Positions 27,390 to 36,735 of a DNA stretch of 64,000 nucleotides are shown piece after piece. The position numbers and the translations under genes are program-made. The stretch is taken from positions 13,018 through 77,017 of the forward strand of contig CAWUST010000014.1 of assembly GCA_963925495.1 (NCBI GenBank), written 5' to 3'. This DNA is from UBA2108 sp963925495. Lineage in GTDB: Bacteria > Bacteroidota > Bacteroidia > Flavobacteriales_G > Salibacteraceae. Within the stretch, counting starts at the first letter, position 1. Each line of letters begins with the position of its first letter. The notes under the pieces were generated by a model. That model had not been told where the DNA came from. It searched no databases and saw nothing but the letters and a program-made list of their open reading frames with translations.

Positions 27390-28115
27390 CTAATCTGCTT
27401 TTTTTGGCAGGGCTTCCACTACCTTTAAGAACTGTTCGACAGTCAAAGCATCTTCGTTTTTATATTCTCCTATTTCGGTTCTTTTAAGAGCACTTAAAAA
27501 TCCTCCGCAGCCTAATTTTTCACCCAAATCAAATGCCATAGAACGTATATAGGTTCCTTTGGAGCATTTTACTTTAAAGTGACAATCTATTCCGTTTTCC
27601 AAAACTTTGCTGGGTTCTGTTTTTATAATATCAAAACTATCAATCGTTATAGAGCTTGTTTTTAATTCCACCTTTTCGCCGCGACGTGCTAGTTCATAGG
27701 CCTTTTGTCCTTTTATTCTTTTTGCCGAATAAATTGGCGGCATTTGGTCAATTTGTCCTTCAAAAGTAAGCGCTGCTTTTCTTATTTCTTCTAAACTAAA
27801 ATCTGGTTTTGAAACCAGCGTAATTTCTGATTCTAAATCATAAGTGGGTGTAGTTCCACCAAGGGTTATCGTTCCGGTATAAACCTTACACATCCCCATG
27901 TATTGCTCAATTTTTTTGGTGTTTATTCCAGTACAAAGAATCAGTAAGCCGCTCGCAAGAGGATCTAAAGTACCAGCATGACCAACTTTGATTTTTTTTA
28001 CGTTCAAATATCCTTTAAGTGAACCACGGATTTTATTCACTACGTCAAATGAAGTCCACTCCAATGGTTTATCTATGAGCAGAGTTTCGCCTTTTATAAA
28101 ATCAAATGTGTTCAT
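27390..28115 (-). CDS. truB: tRNA pseudouridine(55) synthase
   Basis: Makes pseudouridine 55 in the T-loop of tRNAs. The 241-residue protein has the TruB signatures LIDKPLEWTSFDVVNKIR (near the N-terminus), KVGHAGTLDPLASGLLILCTG with the catalytic aspartate in GTLDP, MPPIYSAKRIKGQKAYELARRG, and a KCSKGTYIRSMAFDLGEKLG segment. It lacks the long C-terminal PUA extension of E. coli TruB, as is usual in Bacteroidota. Same strand as uppP, DUF3098 and ftsX upstream, a conserved order in the phylum, with a 116-bp gap behind uppP. Confidence 0.95.
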   Translation of the reverse strand: MNTFDFIKGETLLIDKPLEWTSFDVVNKIRGSLKGYLNVKKIKVGHAGTLDPLASGLLILCTGINTKKIEQYMGMCKVYTGTITLGGTTPTYDLESEITLVSKPDFSLEEIRKAALTFEGQIDQMPPIYSAKRIKGQKAYELARRGEKVELKTSSITIDSFDIIKTEPSKVLENGIDCHFKVKCSKGTYIRSMAFDLGEKLGCGGFLSALKRTEIGEYKNEDALTVEQFLKVVEALPKKAD

Positions 28116-28231
28116 TTTTTTGACTCGTAGATTTTTATCAACATTTTTGTTGCTTTGTCTGTTCTAGCTACAAAATTCAACTTTTAGAAAACTCGAATTA
28201 TAACGCTTTCTTTATTGCTGTTTTACCTTGA

Positions 28232-29029
28232 CTAAAACGTCCAAATAATAGAAAAAGCGCCTACGATAAAACAATATATTGCAAAGTAAATTAGTTTACT
28301 TTTCTTTACTAACTCTACCATCCAGGTACATGCCAATAAGCCTGTTACAAAAGCTGAAACAAATCCAACAATTAAAGGTACTGTGTTCGTTTCTTGCATA
28401 GCTACCGACATATCCATGTCCATTATATCTTTAGCCATAGCACCCATAATTACAGGAATAACCATAAGAAAAGAAAACCTTGCGGCTCGAGTTCTTTCTA
28501 CCCCTAAAATAAGTGCTGTTCCTATTGTAGCTCCAGAACGTGAAATACCCGGAAGAATAGCAATAGCTTGGGCTATACCTAAAATTATTGCATTTAAAAC
28601 GCCAATGTGATGTCGTTTGCGCTTTACCTTAGTAGTAGCAAAAAGAACAACTCCTGTTACAATTAGCATAGACCCTGCTAAGAACAGATTACCATCGAAT
28701 AAAGATTTTATTTGCTCATTGAAAAACAATCCTACAAATACCGCTGGAACCATCGAAATGATGATGAACAAAATATACTGACGACCCGCATTCCATCTTG
28801 CTTTTTCAAACAAAAGTCGGATTAACATTATAATGTCTTCACGAAAAATAACCATGGTACTTAAGGCTGTAGCAGCATGAACAACAACTGTAAAAAATAA
28901 AGATTCGGAGGCGGAAATATTCACGCCTAAAATAACCTTCCCTATTTCAAGATGACCCGAACTGCTTACCGGTAAAAATTCGGTAAGACCTTGTAGGACA
29001 CCTAATATTAAGGCTTCAAGAATAGACAC
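28232..29029 (-). CDS. uppP: Undecaprenyl-diphosphate phosphatase
   Basis: Integral membrane phosphatase (BacA/UppP) that dephosphorylates undecaprenyl diphosphate so the lipid carrier can be reused for peptidoglycan and polysaccharide synthesis; overexpression gives bacitracin resistance in other species. The 265-residue protein has the two active-site motifs GVLQGLTEFLPVSSSGHL (about 11-28) and ILPGISRSGATIGTALILG (about 159-177), with about eight helices. It starts at GTG, 3 bp after the DUF3098 gene. Confidence 0.95.
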   Translation of the reverse strand: MSILEALILGVLQGLTEFLPVSSSGHLEIGKVILGVNISASESLFFTVVVHAATALSTMVIFREDIIMLIRLLFEKARWNAGRQYILFIIISMVPAVFVGLFFNEQIKSLFDGNLFLAGSMLIVTGVVLFATTKVKRKRHHIGVLNAIILGIAQAIAILPGISRSGATIGTALILGVERTRAARFSFLMVIPVIMGAMAKDIMDMDMSVAMQETNTVPLIVGFVSAFVTGLLACTWMVELVKKSKLIYFAIYCFIVGAFSIIWTF

Positions 29030-29032
29030 AAT

Positions 29033-29281
29033 TTATTGTTTTTCGGGTGTGTTCTTTTTAAAAATACCAACCATTACTATAGCAAAACCTACAAGAATCA
29101 CAATTGGTGCGACTGAAATTCTTTGTGCGCTAAATATCTCTGGATTAAATACATTTGGGTCACTCGAACCACCACCCGACATAAGTATAAATCCAATTAA
29201 TAACGTTACTGCTCCACCAATTAAGAACATGTAATTTGTTTTTCCAAAAACCATTTCGTTGTTTTCCTCTGTACTCATCAA
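29033..29281 (-). CDS. DUF3098 small membrane protein
   Basis: 82 residues with two transmembrane segments (about 14-36 and 55-76) separated by a short loop; this is the size and layout of the DUF3098 family, whose members sit between ftsX and uppP in Bacteroidota. The start overlaps the ftsX stop by 4 bp and the next gene begins 3 bp later, so coupling is likely. It may help FtsX or UppP, but no function is established that I know of. Confidence 0.85.
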   Translation of the reverse strand: MMSTEENNEMVFGKTNYMFLIGGAVTLLIGFILMSGGGSSDPNVFNPEIFSAQRISVAPIVILVGFAIVMVGIFKKNTPEKQ

Positions 29282-30156
29282 GAATAAAGTTTATCTGTTT
29301 TCATTCGTAAAAATCGGCGAACGGCCAAACTAGTACTAATCCAAGTAATTATAATTGCCAGCAAAAGTACCATTCCAAACAACGTCGCCATCATTTGTAC
29401 ATCTTGAAATTCAAAAAGTTCAGGCATTTTTTGACGTGCATAGTATAAGACCCCCATTAACAGTGCAATAGCTATTAATGCACCGCACACACCATTTGCA
29501 ATTCCACGTAAAATAAATGGCTTGCGAATGAAGCCCGGTGTTGCACCAACTAATTGCATAGTTTTTATCACAAATCGTTTGGAGTATAGGCTTAGCCTGA
29601 TGCTGTTGTTTATTAGTGCTGTTGCAATTATTAAAAGTAGAATGCTAAAAATCAAAATCACAATAGAAATTCTTCGAATGTTTTCATTTACCAAAACCAC
29701 CAAATCACGTTGATAAAACACTTCTTTTACCCTGGGGTTTTTGGTCATTTCAGCCTCAATCCAATTTAAACTATCCGGATTTGCATAATCTGCATTTAAA
29801 CGAACCTCTATAGAAGATAAAAGAGGATTATAACCTAAAAAATCAACAAAATCCTCCCCTAAATCTTCCGTTAATTCTTTTGCGGCTCTGTCTTTATCAA
29901 TAAATTCAGTGCTTTTTACATAACGAGCCGCATCCAATGATTTTTGGAATTTAACAACATCAACATCTTTTACGTCATTTTTAAGAATAACCGATAAGCC
30001 AATACTTTCTTTGACATAGGTAGAAAGTTTTTTGGCCTGAAGCATACTTATGCCCATTAAGCCTAGCATAAAGAGCACTAAAGAGATGCTAATGATTACC
30101 GTGAAATACGACGTTCGTAATCGTTTTTTTGTGAATTTGTCTTCTGCTGTGGACAT
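29278..30156 (-). CDS. ftsX: Cell-division permease-like protein FtsX
   Basis: Membrane partner of the ATPase FtsE; the pair recruits and activates cell-wall amidases at the septum. The 292-residue protein has one N-terminal helix (about 20-37), a periplasmic domain (about 38-160, with YVKESIGLSVILKND), and three C-terminal helices (about 170-285) as in the FtsX/MacB permease fold, including RFVIKTMQLVGATPGFIRKPFILRG. ftsE is not in this window. It is first in the ftsX-DUF3098-uppP-truB series. The EnvC-like protein in the neighbouring operon is the usual FtsX partner. Confidence 0.92.
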   Translation of the reverse strand: MSTAEDKFTKKRLRTSYFTVIISISLVLFMLGLMGISMLQAKKLSTYVKESIGLSVILKNDVKDVDVVKFQKSLDAARYVKSTEFIDKDRAAKELTEDLGEDFVDFLGYNPLLSSIEVRLNADYANPDSLNWIEAEMTKNPRVKEVFYQRDLVVLVNENIRRISIVILIFSILLLIIATALINNSIRLSLYSKRFVIKTMQLVGATPGFIRKPFILRGIANGVCGALIAIALLMGVLYYARQKMPELFEFQDVQMMATLFGMVLLLAIIITWISTSLAVRRFLRMKTDKLYS

Positions 30157-30416
30157 AAAGTAATTAGCTCGCTTTTACCTCGGTACTGTGGCGACTAAAA
30201 TAAGAAAATTTAGACCCCCCTTAAACCCTTGCTTGCTTACTTTTGTACACTTTTTTGGGAATGGTTATGCTCCACAAAATCGCAAGAGTCAAAGGCTATA
30301 TTAAAAAGCAACTTGTCACACTATAGCTCAATTAGCGAAAAAACGGGACGTGTAAAAAACACTTTATCACGAATTGTTCAAAAATAGAAAAATGAATTTA
30401 TAAGTAGATAAATCAA

Positions 30417-32996
30417 ATGAAGGATTATAATTTTGAGGCGATTGAGGCCAAATGGAGAAGGTATTGGAATGAAAATAACACATACAAAACCGAAGAAAAC
30501 TCGGATAAAGAAAAGCTGTATGTGCTCGACATGTTTCCATATCCTAGCGGTGCCGGATTACATGTAGGACATCCTTTAGGTTACATTGCTTCTGATATTT
30601 ATGCTAGATACAAAAAGCTGAGCGGGTACAATGTCTTGCATCCTATGGGCTACGATTCTTTTGGTTTACCTGCCGAACAATATGCCATTCAAACTGGCCA
30701 ACATCCGGCTATTACTACCGAACAAAATATAAAAAGATATCGGGAACAGCTAGATTTAATTGGGTTTTCTTACGATTGGGACCGGCAAGTAAAAACTAGC
30801 AAGCCGGAATATTACAAATGGACGCAATGGATTTTCCTTCAATTATTTGCTTCGTGGTACAACAACAAGACGGATAAAGCTGAAAACATTAAAAGTTTAG
30901 TTTCTGAGTTTGAAAGGAATGGAAACTCTGAAGTTGACGCTAATCATAATTGTGAAAAGTTATTCGACAGTAATACTTGGGGGAGGTTTAGTGAAACTGA
31001 AAAGCAAGAAGTTTTATTAGGCTATCGGCTAACTTACATTTCTAATAGTGTTGTTAATTGGTGCCCTGCCTTGGGAACTGTTTTGGCAAACGATGAAATA
31101 AAAGACGGAGTTTCAGAACGAGGTGGTCACCTTGTTGAGCAACGAAAAATGCGCCAATGGAGCATGAGAATTGGGGCTTATTCCGAAAGGCTCTTACGGG
31201 GTTTGGATAAACTAGAATGGTCAGATTCTCTGAAAGAAATTCAACGAAACTGGATAGGAAAAAGTATTGGTGCCTCTATACATTTCGAAATAGAAGGAAA
31301 TAGCAATAAACTCGAAGTATTTACAACTCGCCCCGACACCCTTTTTGGCGCAACTTTCATGGTTCTCGCACCTGAAAACGTGTTGGTCACAGAGCTTACT
31401 ATTGATGATCAAAAAAGTGCGATCGAGGAATATATACTGCGTACTAAAGCAAGAACTGAAAGAGATCGGTTGTCTGATGTAAAAACCATTTCTGGTGCTT
31501 TTACTGGGTCTTTTGCAATACACCCATTCTCTGGGAAAAAAATTCCGATTTGGATTGCCGATTATGTTCTAGCAGGATATGGAACTGGAGCTGTTATGGC
31601 TGTTCCTTCAGGTGACCAACGCGATTGGGATTTTGCCACTCATTTTGGTTTGGATATTCCTGCGGTTATTGAAGGTACTGATGTTAGACAAGGAGCAAAC
31701 ACAGATAAAGGTGGTTTGCTAATCAATTCATCCTTTTTGAATGGAATGAAGGTTAAGGATGCTATTAAGCGCGTTTTATTCGAAATCGCAAAAAAGGGAA
31801 TGGGCGAAAAACAAACCAATTACAAAATGCGTGACGCTGTTTTTAGTCGTCAACGTTATTGGGGCGAACCAATACCAATGTATTTCAAAGGCGGGGTTCC
31901 TTATCCAATGGCTGAAAAAGACTTGCCTTTAGTGCTTCCTGAAATAGACAAATATTTACCTACTGAAGATGGAGACCCACCATTAGGTAGGGCTGAAAAT
32001 TGGACCTACACTCCAGAAGGCGAAGACAATACTTATCCACTTGAGTTGAATACCATGCCAGGGTGGGCTGGTTCTAGTTGGTACTATTTGAGGTACATGG
32101 ACCCGGATAATACTCTTGGTTTTGCCAGTAAAGAAAAAATTGATTGTTGGGGTAATGTTGATTTGTATTTAGGTGGAGCAGAACACGCAACTGGCCATTT
32201 ATTGTATTTCCGGTTTTGGACAAAAGTGTTGTTCGATTTAGGTTTTGTGCCATTTGATGAGCCCGCTAAAAAGTTGATTAATCAGGGAATGATCTTAGCC
32301 GAAGATGGTCAGAAAATGAGTAAGCGATATGGAAATGTTGTGAACCCAGACGAAATGGTGAGTGATTTTGGAGCTGACTCTCTTCGTTTGCACGAAATGT
32401 TTTTAGGTCCTATTGAACAACATAAACCATGGAACACCAAAGGAATTGAAGGTGTTCATCGTTTTTTGAAAAAATTCTGGCGACTGTTACACGATTCTGA
32501 AAACAACTTTGATGTTGTCGATGAAAAGCCTAGCAAAGAAGAATATAAAGCGCTACACAAGGCAATCAAAAAAGTAAGTGAAGATAATGAGCGATTCTCA
32601 TTCAATACTTCCGTTTCTACCTTTATGATAGCGGTAAACGAATTGACAGATCTTACCTGTAAAAAGAAAGAAATAATCGAAGGACTTACGGTCTTGTTAA
32701 GCCCTCACTGCCCTTATATTTCAGAAGAAATTTGGGAAAAGTTAGGGTATACAACAAGCGTTACCCAAGCCAAATGGCCTGAATTTGTAAAAGAATATTT
32801 GGTGGAAAGTAGTTTTGCATATCCCGTTTCTTTTAATGGTAAAATGAGGTTTAAACTTGAGCTTCCACTTGGGTTATCGAAAGGTGAAGTTGAGAAAGAA
32901 GTAATGTCCAACGAGCAGTCTGCTAAATATTTAGAGGGGAATACGCCTAAAAAAGTGATAGTTGTTCCTGGAAGGATTGTAAATATTGTTGTTTAA
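30417..32996 (+). CDS. leuS: Leucyl-tRNA synthetase
   Basis: Class I enzyme that charges tRNA-Leu. The 859-residue protein has the HIGH motif HVGHPLGY (about 46-53), a zinc-type/insertion region, an editing domain (TTRPDTLFGATFMVLAPE, about 305-322, where GATFMV is typical), and KMSKRYGNVVNPDE (the KMSKS loop, about 638). Sequence GYDSFGLPAEQYAI after the HIGH motif and GGAEHATGHLLYFRFWTKVL later confirm LeuS. A class-typical anticodon domain follows. It is monocistronic by position, with a 260-bp upstream gap in which I see no T-box or other leader element. Confidence 0.97.
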   Translation: MKDYNFEAIEAKWRRYWNENNTYKTEENSDKEKLYVLDMFPYPSGAGLHVGHPLGYIASDIYARYKKLSGYNVLHPMGYDSFGLPAEQYAIQTGQHPAITTEQNIKRYREQLDLIGFSYDWDRQVKTSKPEYYKWTQWIFLQLFASWYNNKTDKAENIKSLVSEFERNGNSEVDANHNCEKLFDSNTWGRFSETEKQEVLLGYRLTYISNSVVNWCPALGTVLANDEIKDGVSERGGHLVEQRKMRQWSMRIGAYSERLLRGLDKLEWSDSLKEIQRNWIGKSIGASIHFEIEGNSNKLEVFTTRPDTLFGATFMVLAPENVLVTELTIDDQKSAIEEYILRTKARTERDRLSDVKTISGAFTGSFAIHPFSGKKIPIWIADYVLAGYGTGAVMAVPSGDQRDWDFATHFGLDIPAVIEGTDVRQGANTDKGGLLINSSFLNGMKVKDAIKRVLFEIAKKGMGEKQTNYKMRDAVFSRQRYWGEPIPMYFKGGVPYPMAEKDLPLVLPEIDKYLPTEDGDPPLGRAENWTYTPEGEDNTYPLELNTMPGWAGSSWYYLRYMDPDNTLGFASKEKIDCWGNVDLYLGGAEHATGHLLYFRFWTKVLFDLGFVPFDEPAKKLINQGMILAEDGQKMSKRYGNVVNPDEMVSDFGADSLRLHEMFLGPIEQHKPWNTKGIEGVHRFLKKFWRLLHDSENNFDVVDEKPSKEEYKALHKAIKKVSEDNERFSFNTSVSTFMIAVNELTDLTCKKKEIIEGLTVLLSPHCPYISEEIWEKLGYTTSVTQAKWPEFVKEYLVESSFAYPVSFNGKMRFKLELPLGLSKGEVEKEVMSNEQSAKYLEGNTPKKVIVVPGRIVNIVV

Positions 32997-33074
32997 TTAA
33001 ACTCAAGCGGTATTAATAATGGAGTATTCAGGATAAGTAAAGTTGGCGTAATGCCAAAAGTTACCGCGTCGGAC

Positions 33075-33689
33075 TTATATCGTAATTCCAAAATAAGTAG
33101 GGATAAACACACAAATTATTCCCAAAAAAGCCCCAAAATATATTTCTTGGTGGTTGTGTTTTTTGAGTTTTAAACGAGAAAACCCGACTAGACCCCAAAT
33201 CAAAACAACTATAGTTATTTCATAAAAATAGCTTGCAGAAAACTTCAAAAACAAAGCAATTAAAGCCGCTAAGATTCCACTTATTCCAACCATATGGATA
33301 CTTATTTTATTAAAAAAACTAATAAGAAATGCTGAGATAATAGAAAGCGTTATTCCCAAAAAGGTGGAAAGTATAATAGGTGGTAAGGTTGTTTTTTGAA
33401 TAACACTATAAGTAAAAACGAAAAATATAGAAGAAATAGCAAAGGGAATTATCCTTTCTTTTCTGTTGTCTATCTGAAAGGAAGAAATTATTTTCCTGGA
33501 TTTTAGAAAAACCAATATTAGAATCGGGAAAAAAAAGGTGTTCACGAATATTAGGCCCAATATAAAATTCTTAAGTTCGGCTGATATAGAAAACCTAAAA
33601 TACGTGTCTAAATTTAATATTAGCGCAATGCCTAGCGTTGGCATTAAAGCCGGATGGAATAAATAAGATATAATTTGAGCAAATTTCAC
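33075..33689 (-). CDS. Multi-pass membrane protein downstream of rpoN, function unknown
   Basis: 204 residues with six or so hydrophobic segments; the GTG start overlaps the rpoN stop by one base (TAGTG), so it is probably coupled to rpoN. I recognise it as a Bacteroidota family of PAP2-like membrane proteins that begin with a SYLFHPALMPT segment and contain the motif KKHNHQEIYFGAFLGI near the end, where His, Glu and glycine spacing recalls the last PAP2 motif. The first PAP2 motif (K-x6-RP) is not obvious, so phosphatase activity is doubtful. Confidence 0.7.
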   Translation of the reverse strand: MKFAQIISYLFHPALMPTLGIALILNLDTYFRFSISAELKNFILGLIFVNTFFFPILILVFLKSRKIISSFQIDNRKERIIPFAISSIFFVFTYSVIQKTTLPPIILSTFLGITLSIISAFLISFFNKISIHMVGISGILAALIALFLKFSASYFYEITIVVLIWGLVGFSRLKLKKHNHQEIYFGAFLGIICVFIPTYFGITI

Positions 33690-35149
33690 TACAATTCTTT
33701 ACGCAGTCGTGCGACCGAAATATTTAATTGCTCGCGGTATTTTGCAACCGTCCTTCTTGCAATGTTATAACCCTTCTCTTTAAGTAAATCTGCCAACGAT
33801 TGATCAGTAAGTGGCGATTGTTTGTTTTCATTAACAATTGCCACTTCTAATATTTTCTTTACTTCTCTTGTAGAAACTTCCTCTCCCTCACTATTGGTAA
33901 GCGATTCTGAGAAAAAACTTTTAAGAATAAATGTCCCGTACATTGTTTGTATGTACTTGCTATTTGCAACTCTAGAAACCGTGGAGATATCCATGTGTAT
34001 CACATCGGCTATATCCTTCAATATCATAGGCTTAATCTTAGTTTCGTCGCCTGTAAAAAAATACTCTTTTTGATGATCAATAATGGTTTGCATAGTTAGA
34101 AGAAGCGTTTGTTGACGCTGCTTTATAGCATCAATGAACCATTTAGCCGAATCTAATTTTTGTTTTACAAACGTGAGGGTGTCTTTTTGGGTTTTTGATG
34201 CTTTGCCTTTACTCTTTTGATAATCCTCAATTAACCCTGTGTACTTTTTACTAACTCTTAGTTCTGGAGCATTTCTAGAGTTAAGACTTAGCTCTAACTC
34301 GTCATCTTCATTATACGTTAGAATAAAATCTGGAATAACAGCCTGACTAGATCTTCCGTCTTTTCCAGAACTTCCTGGTTTGGGATTAAGCTTTTTTATT
34401 TCTTCATCCGCATTTTTTAAGGCTGTTTCGTTTATCTCTAAGCCCTCCAATATTTTATGGTAATGCTTTTTAATATATGCCTCAAAATAATCCCTTAGGA
34501 TAGCGGTGGCAGTAATTGATTCTACTGTTTTTATAGTTTTTTTCTGCAGCTGAATTAATAAACACTCGCGTAAATCTCTCCCTCCAACTCCATGAGGATC
34601 AAATCTTTGTATCACCTTTAAAAGTTTTTCTACGGTTGCTACATCGGTGCTTACATTTTGGGTAAACGCAAGGTCGTCTACTACTGCCGAAATCTCTCTC
34701 CGTAAATAGCCTGAGTCATCTAAGCTTCCTAAAATATAGTCCGCAATAAAATATTCTTGCTCATCTAAATCTTGCATGTCTAACTGCTCTTCCAGGCTTT
34801 CACGAAATGTTTTTCCAGTTGAATAAGGAATGGCGCGCTCCTCATCGTCAACACTTTTATTGCTAATGGAGTACTTGTAAGCTGGCTCGTCATCAAGATA
34901 TTCTGAAAAATCAAACTCTTTTTCGGCTTCCGGTTTTTCAGGAACAGAGTCATCGTATTGTTCGTCTTGGTCCGCAAATTCATCTTCATCATCGTCCCGT
35001 CCCTCATCTAACGCGGGGTTTTTTTCAAGCTCTTCTTTAATTCTTGCTTCAATGGCAACCGTTGGCACCTGAAGCAGTTTCATTAGCTGAATTTGCTGTG
35101 GGCTTAGCTTTTGAAGAAGTTTTTGACTAAGATACTGTTTGAGTGCCAT
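33689..35149 (-). CDS. rpoN: RNA polymerase sigma-54 factor
   Basis: Alternative sigma factor needing AAA+ activators. The 486-residue protein shows region I (LSQKLLQKLSPQQIQLMKLLQVP, glutamine/leucine-rich, 4-26) used in activator response, an acidic region II (about 45-85), the core-binding domain, and the RpoN box ARRTVAKYRE (about residues 465-474) that reads the -24 element. Its own promoter box is not clear; a near-match TATACTTTG lies just upstream. The following gene overlaps it by one base. Confidence 0.96.
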   Translation of the reverse strand: MALKQYLSQKLLQKLSPQQIQLMKLLQVPTVAIEARIKEELEKNPALDEGRDDDEDEFADQDEQYDDSVPEKPEAEKEFDFSEYLDDEPAYKYSISNKSVDDEERAIPYSTGKTFRESLEEQLDMQDLDEQEYFIADYILGSLDDSGYLRREISAVVDDLAFTQNVSTDVATVEKLLKVIQRFDPHGVGGRDLRECLLIQLQKKTIKTVESITATAILRDYFEAYIKKHYHKILEGLEINETALKNADEEIKKLNPKPGSSGKDGRSSQAVIPDFILTYNEDDELELSLNSRNAPELRVSKKYTGLIEDYQKSKGKASKTQKDTLTFVKQKLDSAKWFIDAIKQRQQTLLLTMQTIIDHQKEYFFTGDETKIKPMILKDIADVIHMDISTVSRVANSKYIQTMYGTFILKSFFSESLTNSEGEEVSTREVKKILEVAIVNENKQSPLTDQSLADLLKEKGYNIARRTVAKYREQLNISVARLRKEL

Positions 35150-35286
35150 GAGTAAAATTAAGAGTTACAAAGTATAAAATCCTAGCCAATTGCCATGCCA
35201 AGGAACTTTTTTCTTAAAAAACTATTTGTTATTGTGATCAAATCAATGATTACTAATTCATTGATAAAAAGTAATCAACTACAAGC

Positions 35287-36630
35287 CTATTTCAGAAACT
35301 TAAATAAATCCATTCCATTTGCGTATACAAACAAAGAAAGAAGTAGAACTATACCAATCATTTGGGCGTATTCCATGAATTTATCGTTTGGTTTTTTTCC
35401 CGTAATCATTTCATAAATGGTAAACATGGCGTGCCCTCCATCTAAAGCTGGGATTGGAAGTAAATTAAGAACTCCCAACATAATACTCAAAAACGCAGTC
35501 ATTGACCAGAAAATTTGCCAATCCCAAAAAGGCGGAAAAAGATTTCCTATAGCAGCAAAGCCTCCAACCCCCTTATATGCACCAGTGCTGGGGTTGAAAA
35601 TGAGTTTAAGTTGCCTTAAATAGCCGCTCATTTGATCCAGCGCTTTATTAACGCCTACCGGTATTGATTCTAAAAAAGAGTATTCATGCGTTTCAAGTTC
35701 ATAATACCCCATTTTAGCAAGATCTTTTAAACTTAATGGTTGAGAATAAACGCCAAGTTTTCCTTCTTCGGAAATTTTCACCCGGAACAACATTTCTTTC
35801 TCGTTACGCATTACTTTCAAATCCACCTCCTGACCCGCAAAAGGTTTCGATATTTCAGCAAACTCATCGTAGTATTTTACTTCAATATCATTCAAAGAAA
35901 GAATCATGTCCTTTGGTTTCAATCCAACATTTACATTTACACTTTCTTCGGCAACCTTAGATATCATAAACGGCATCCGAAACATAAAAAGCTGTTTATT
36001 CTCCTGATCAATTAATGATTCAATAAAATTTTCCGGAACCAAAATGTCTTCTGAATCGCCATTTTCATTCTGAACTGTTACGCTTCCTCCGTAAATCATT
36101 TCCGGCATTATTCCCGAGAAACGTTCAATGGTTTTTCCGTTAATGGATAGGATTTTATCTCCATTTTCAAAACCCATGTCGGCGGCTAAGGAGTCAACAA
36201 CCCAAACGCCGTCTGTTAAGTTTTCATTTGGTAAATATTTCTCTCCCCAAACGAACATTATTCCAATGTAAATAACCATCGCCAATAAAAAATTGACCGT
36301 TACTCCACCAAGTAAAATGACTAATCGTTGCCATGCCGGTTTGCTTCTAAATTCCCATGGTTGTGGCTCGCTGTCCATTTGGTCGGTGTCCATCGATTCG
36401 TCAATCATACCTGATATTTTAACGTACCCACCTAATGGAATCCAACCAATTCCATATTCTGTGTTCCCTCTTTTGAATTTAAAAAGTGAAAATTTCCAAT
36501 CGAAAAAAAGATAAAACTTTTCTACTCGGGTCCCGAAATATTTGGCTGCCAAAAAATGCCCCATTTCGTGTAATACAACTAAAATAGAAAGGCTTAATAA
36601 AAATTGGGTAGCTTTAATTAGAATATCCAT
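35287..36630 (-). CDS. rseP: Site-2 RIP metalloprotease (RseP/EcfE)
   Basis: Intramembrane zinc protease that cleaves membrane-spanning anti-sigma factors or remnant signal peptides. At 447 residues it has the HExxH motif HEMGH (21-25) inside the first helix, two PDZ-like domains in the periplasmic middle (about 115-330, with GFENGDKILSINGK and NVGLKPKDMILSLND), and the C-terminal motif NLLPIPALDGGH holding the third zinc ligand (aspartate). No sigma/anti-sigma pair is adjacent. It follows dxr on the same strand with a 105-bp gap, an order common in Bacteroidota. Confidence 0.95.
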   Translation of the reverse strand: MDILIKATQFLLSLSILVVLHEMGHFLAAKYFGTRVEKFYLFFDWKFSLFKFKRGNTEYGIGWIPLGGYVKISGMIDESMDTDQMDSEPQPWEFRSKPAWQRLVILLGGVTVNFLLAMVIYIGIMFVWGEKYLPNENLTDGVWVVDSLAADMGFENGDKILSINGKTIERFSGIMPEMIYGGSVTVQNENGDSEDILVPENFIESLIDQENKQLFMFRMPFMISKVAEESVNVNVGLKPKDMILSLNDIEVKYYDEFAEISKPFAGQEVDLKVMRNEKEMLFRVKISEEGKLGVYSQPLSLKDLAKMGYYELETHEYSFLESIPVGVNKALDQMSGYLRQLKLIFNPSTGAYKGVGGFAAIGNLFPPFWDWQIFWSMTAFLSIMLGVLNLLPIPALDGGHAMFTIYEMITGKKPNDKFMEYAQMIGIVLLLSLFVYANGMDLFKFLK

Positions 36631-36735
36631 ACTTGAAATTGTGGCGGCAAAAATGGTTAATTGAATGGACTTATTGAAATATAATTTTAATGATTGGTGT
36701 TGGTACTTGTAAAAAAGGTTAATTCTACTTTGGTA

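Noticed and set aside
30238..30245. TACTTTTG, a TAnnTTTG match between ftsX and leuS
   Set aside because: About 170 nt from leuS, no -33 partner and no RNA candidate downstream; too weak to list as a promoter.
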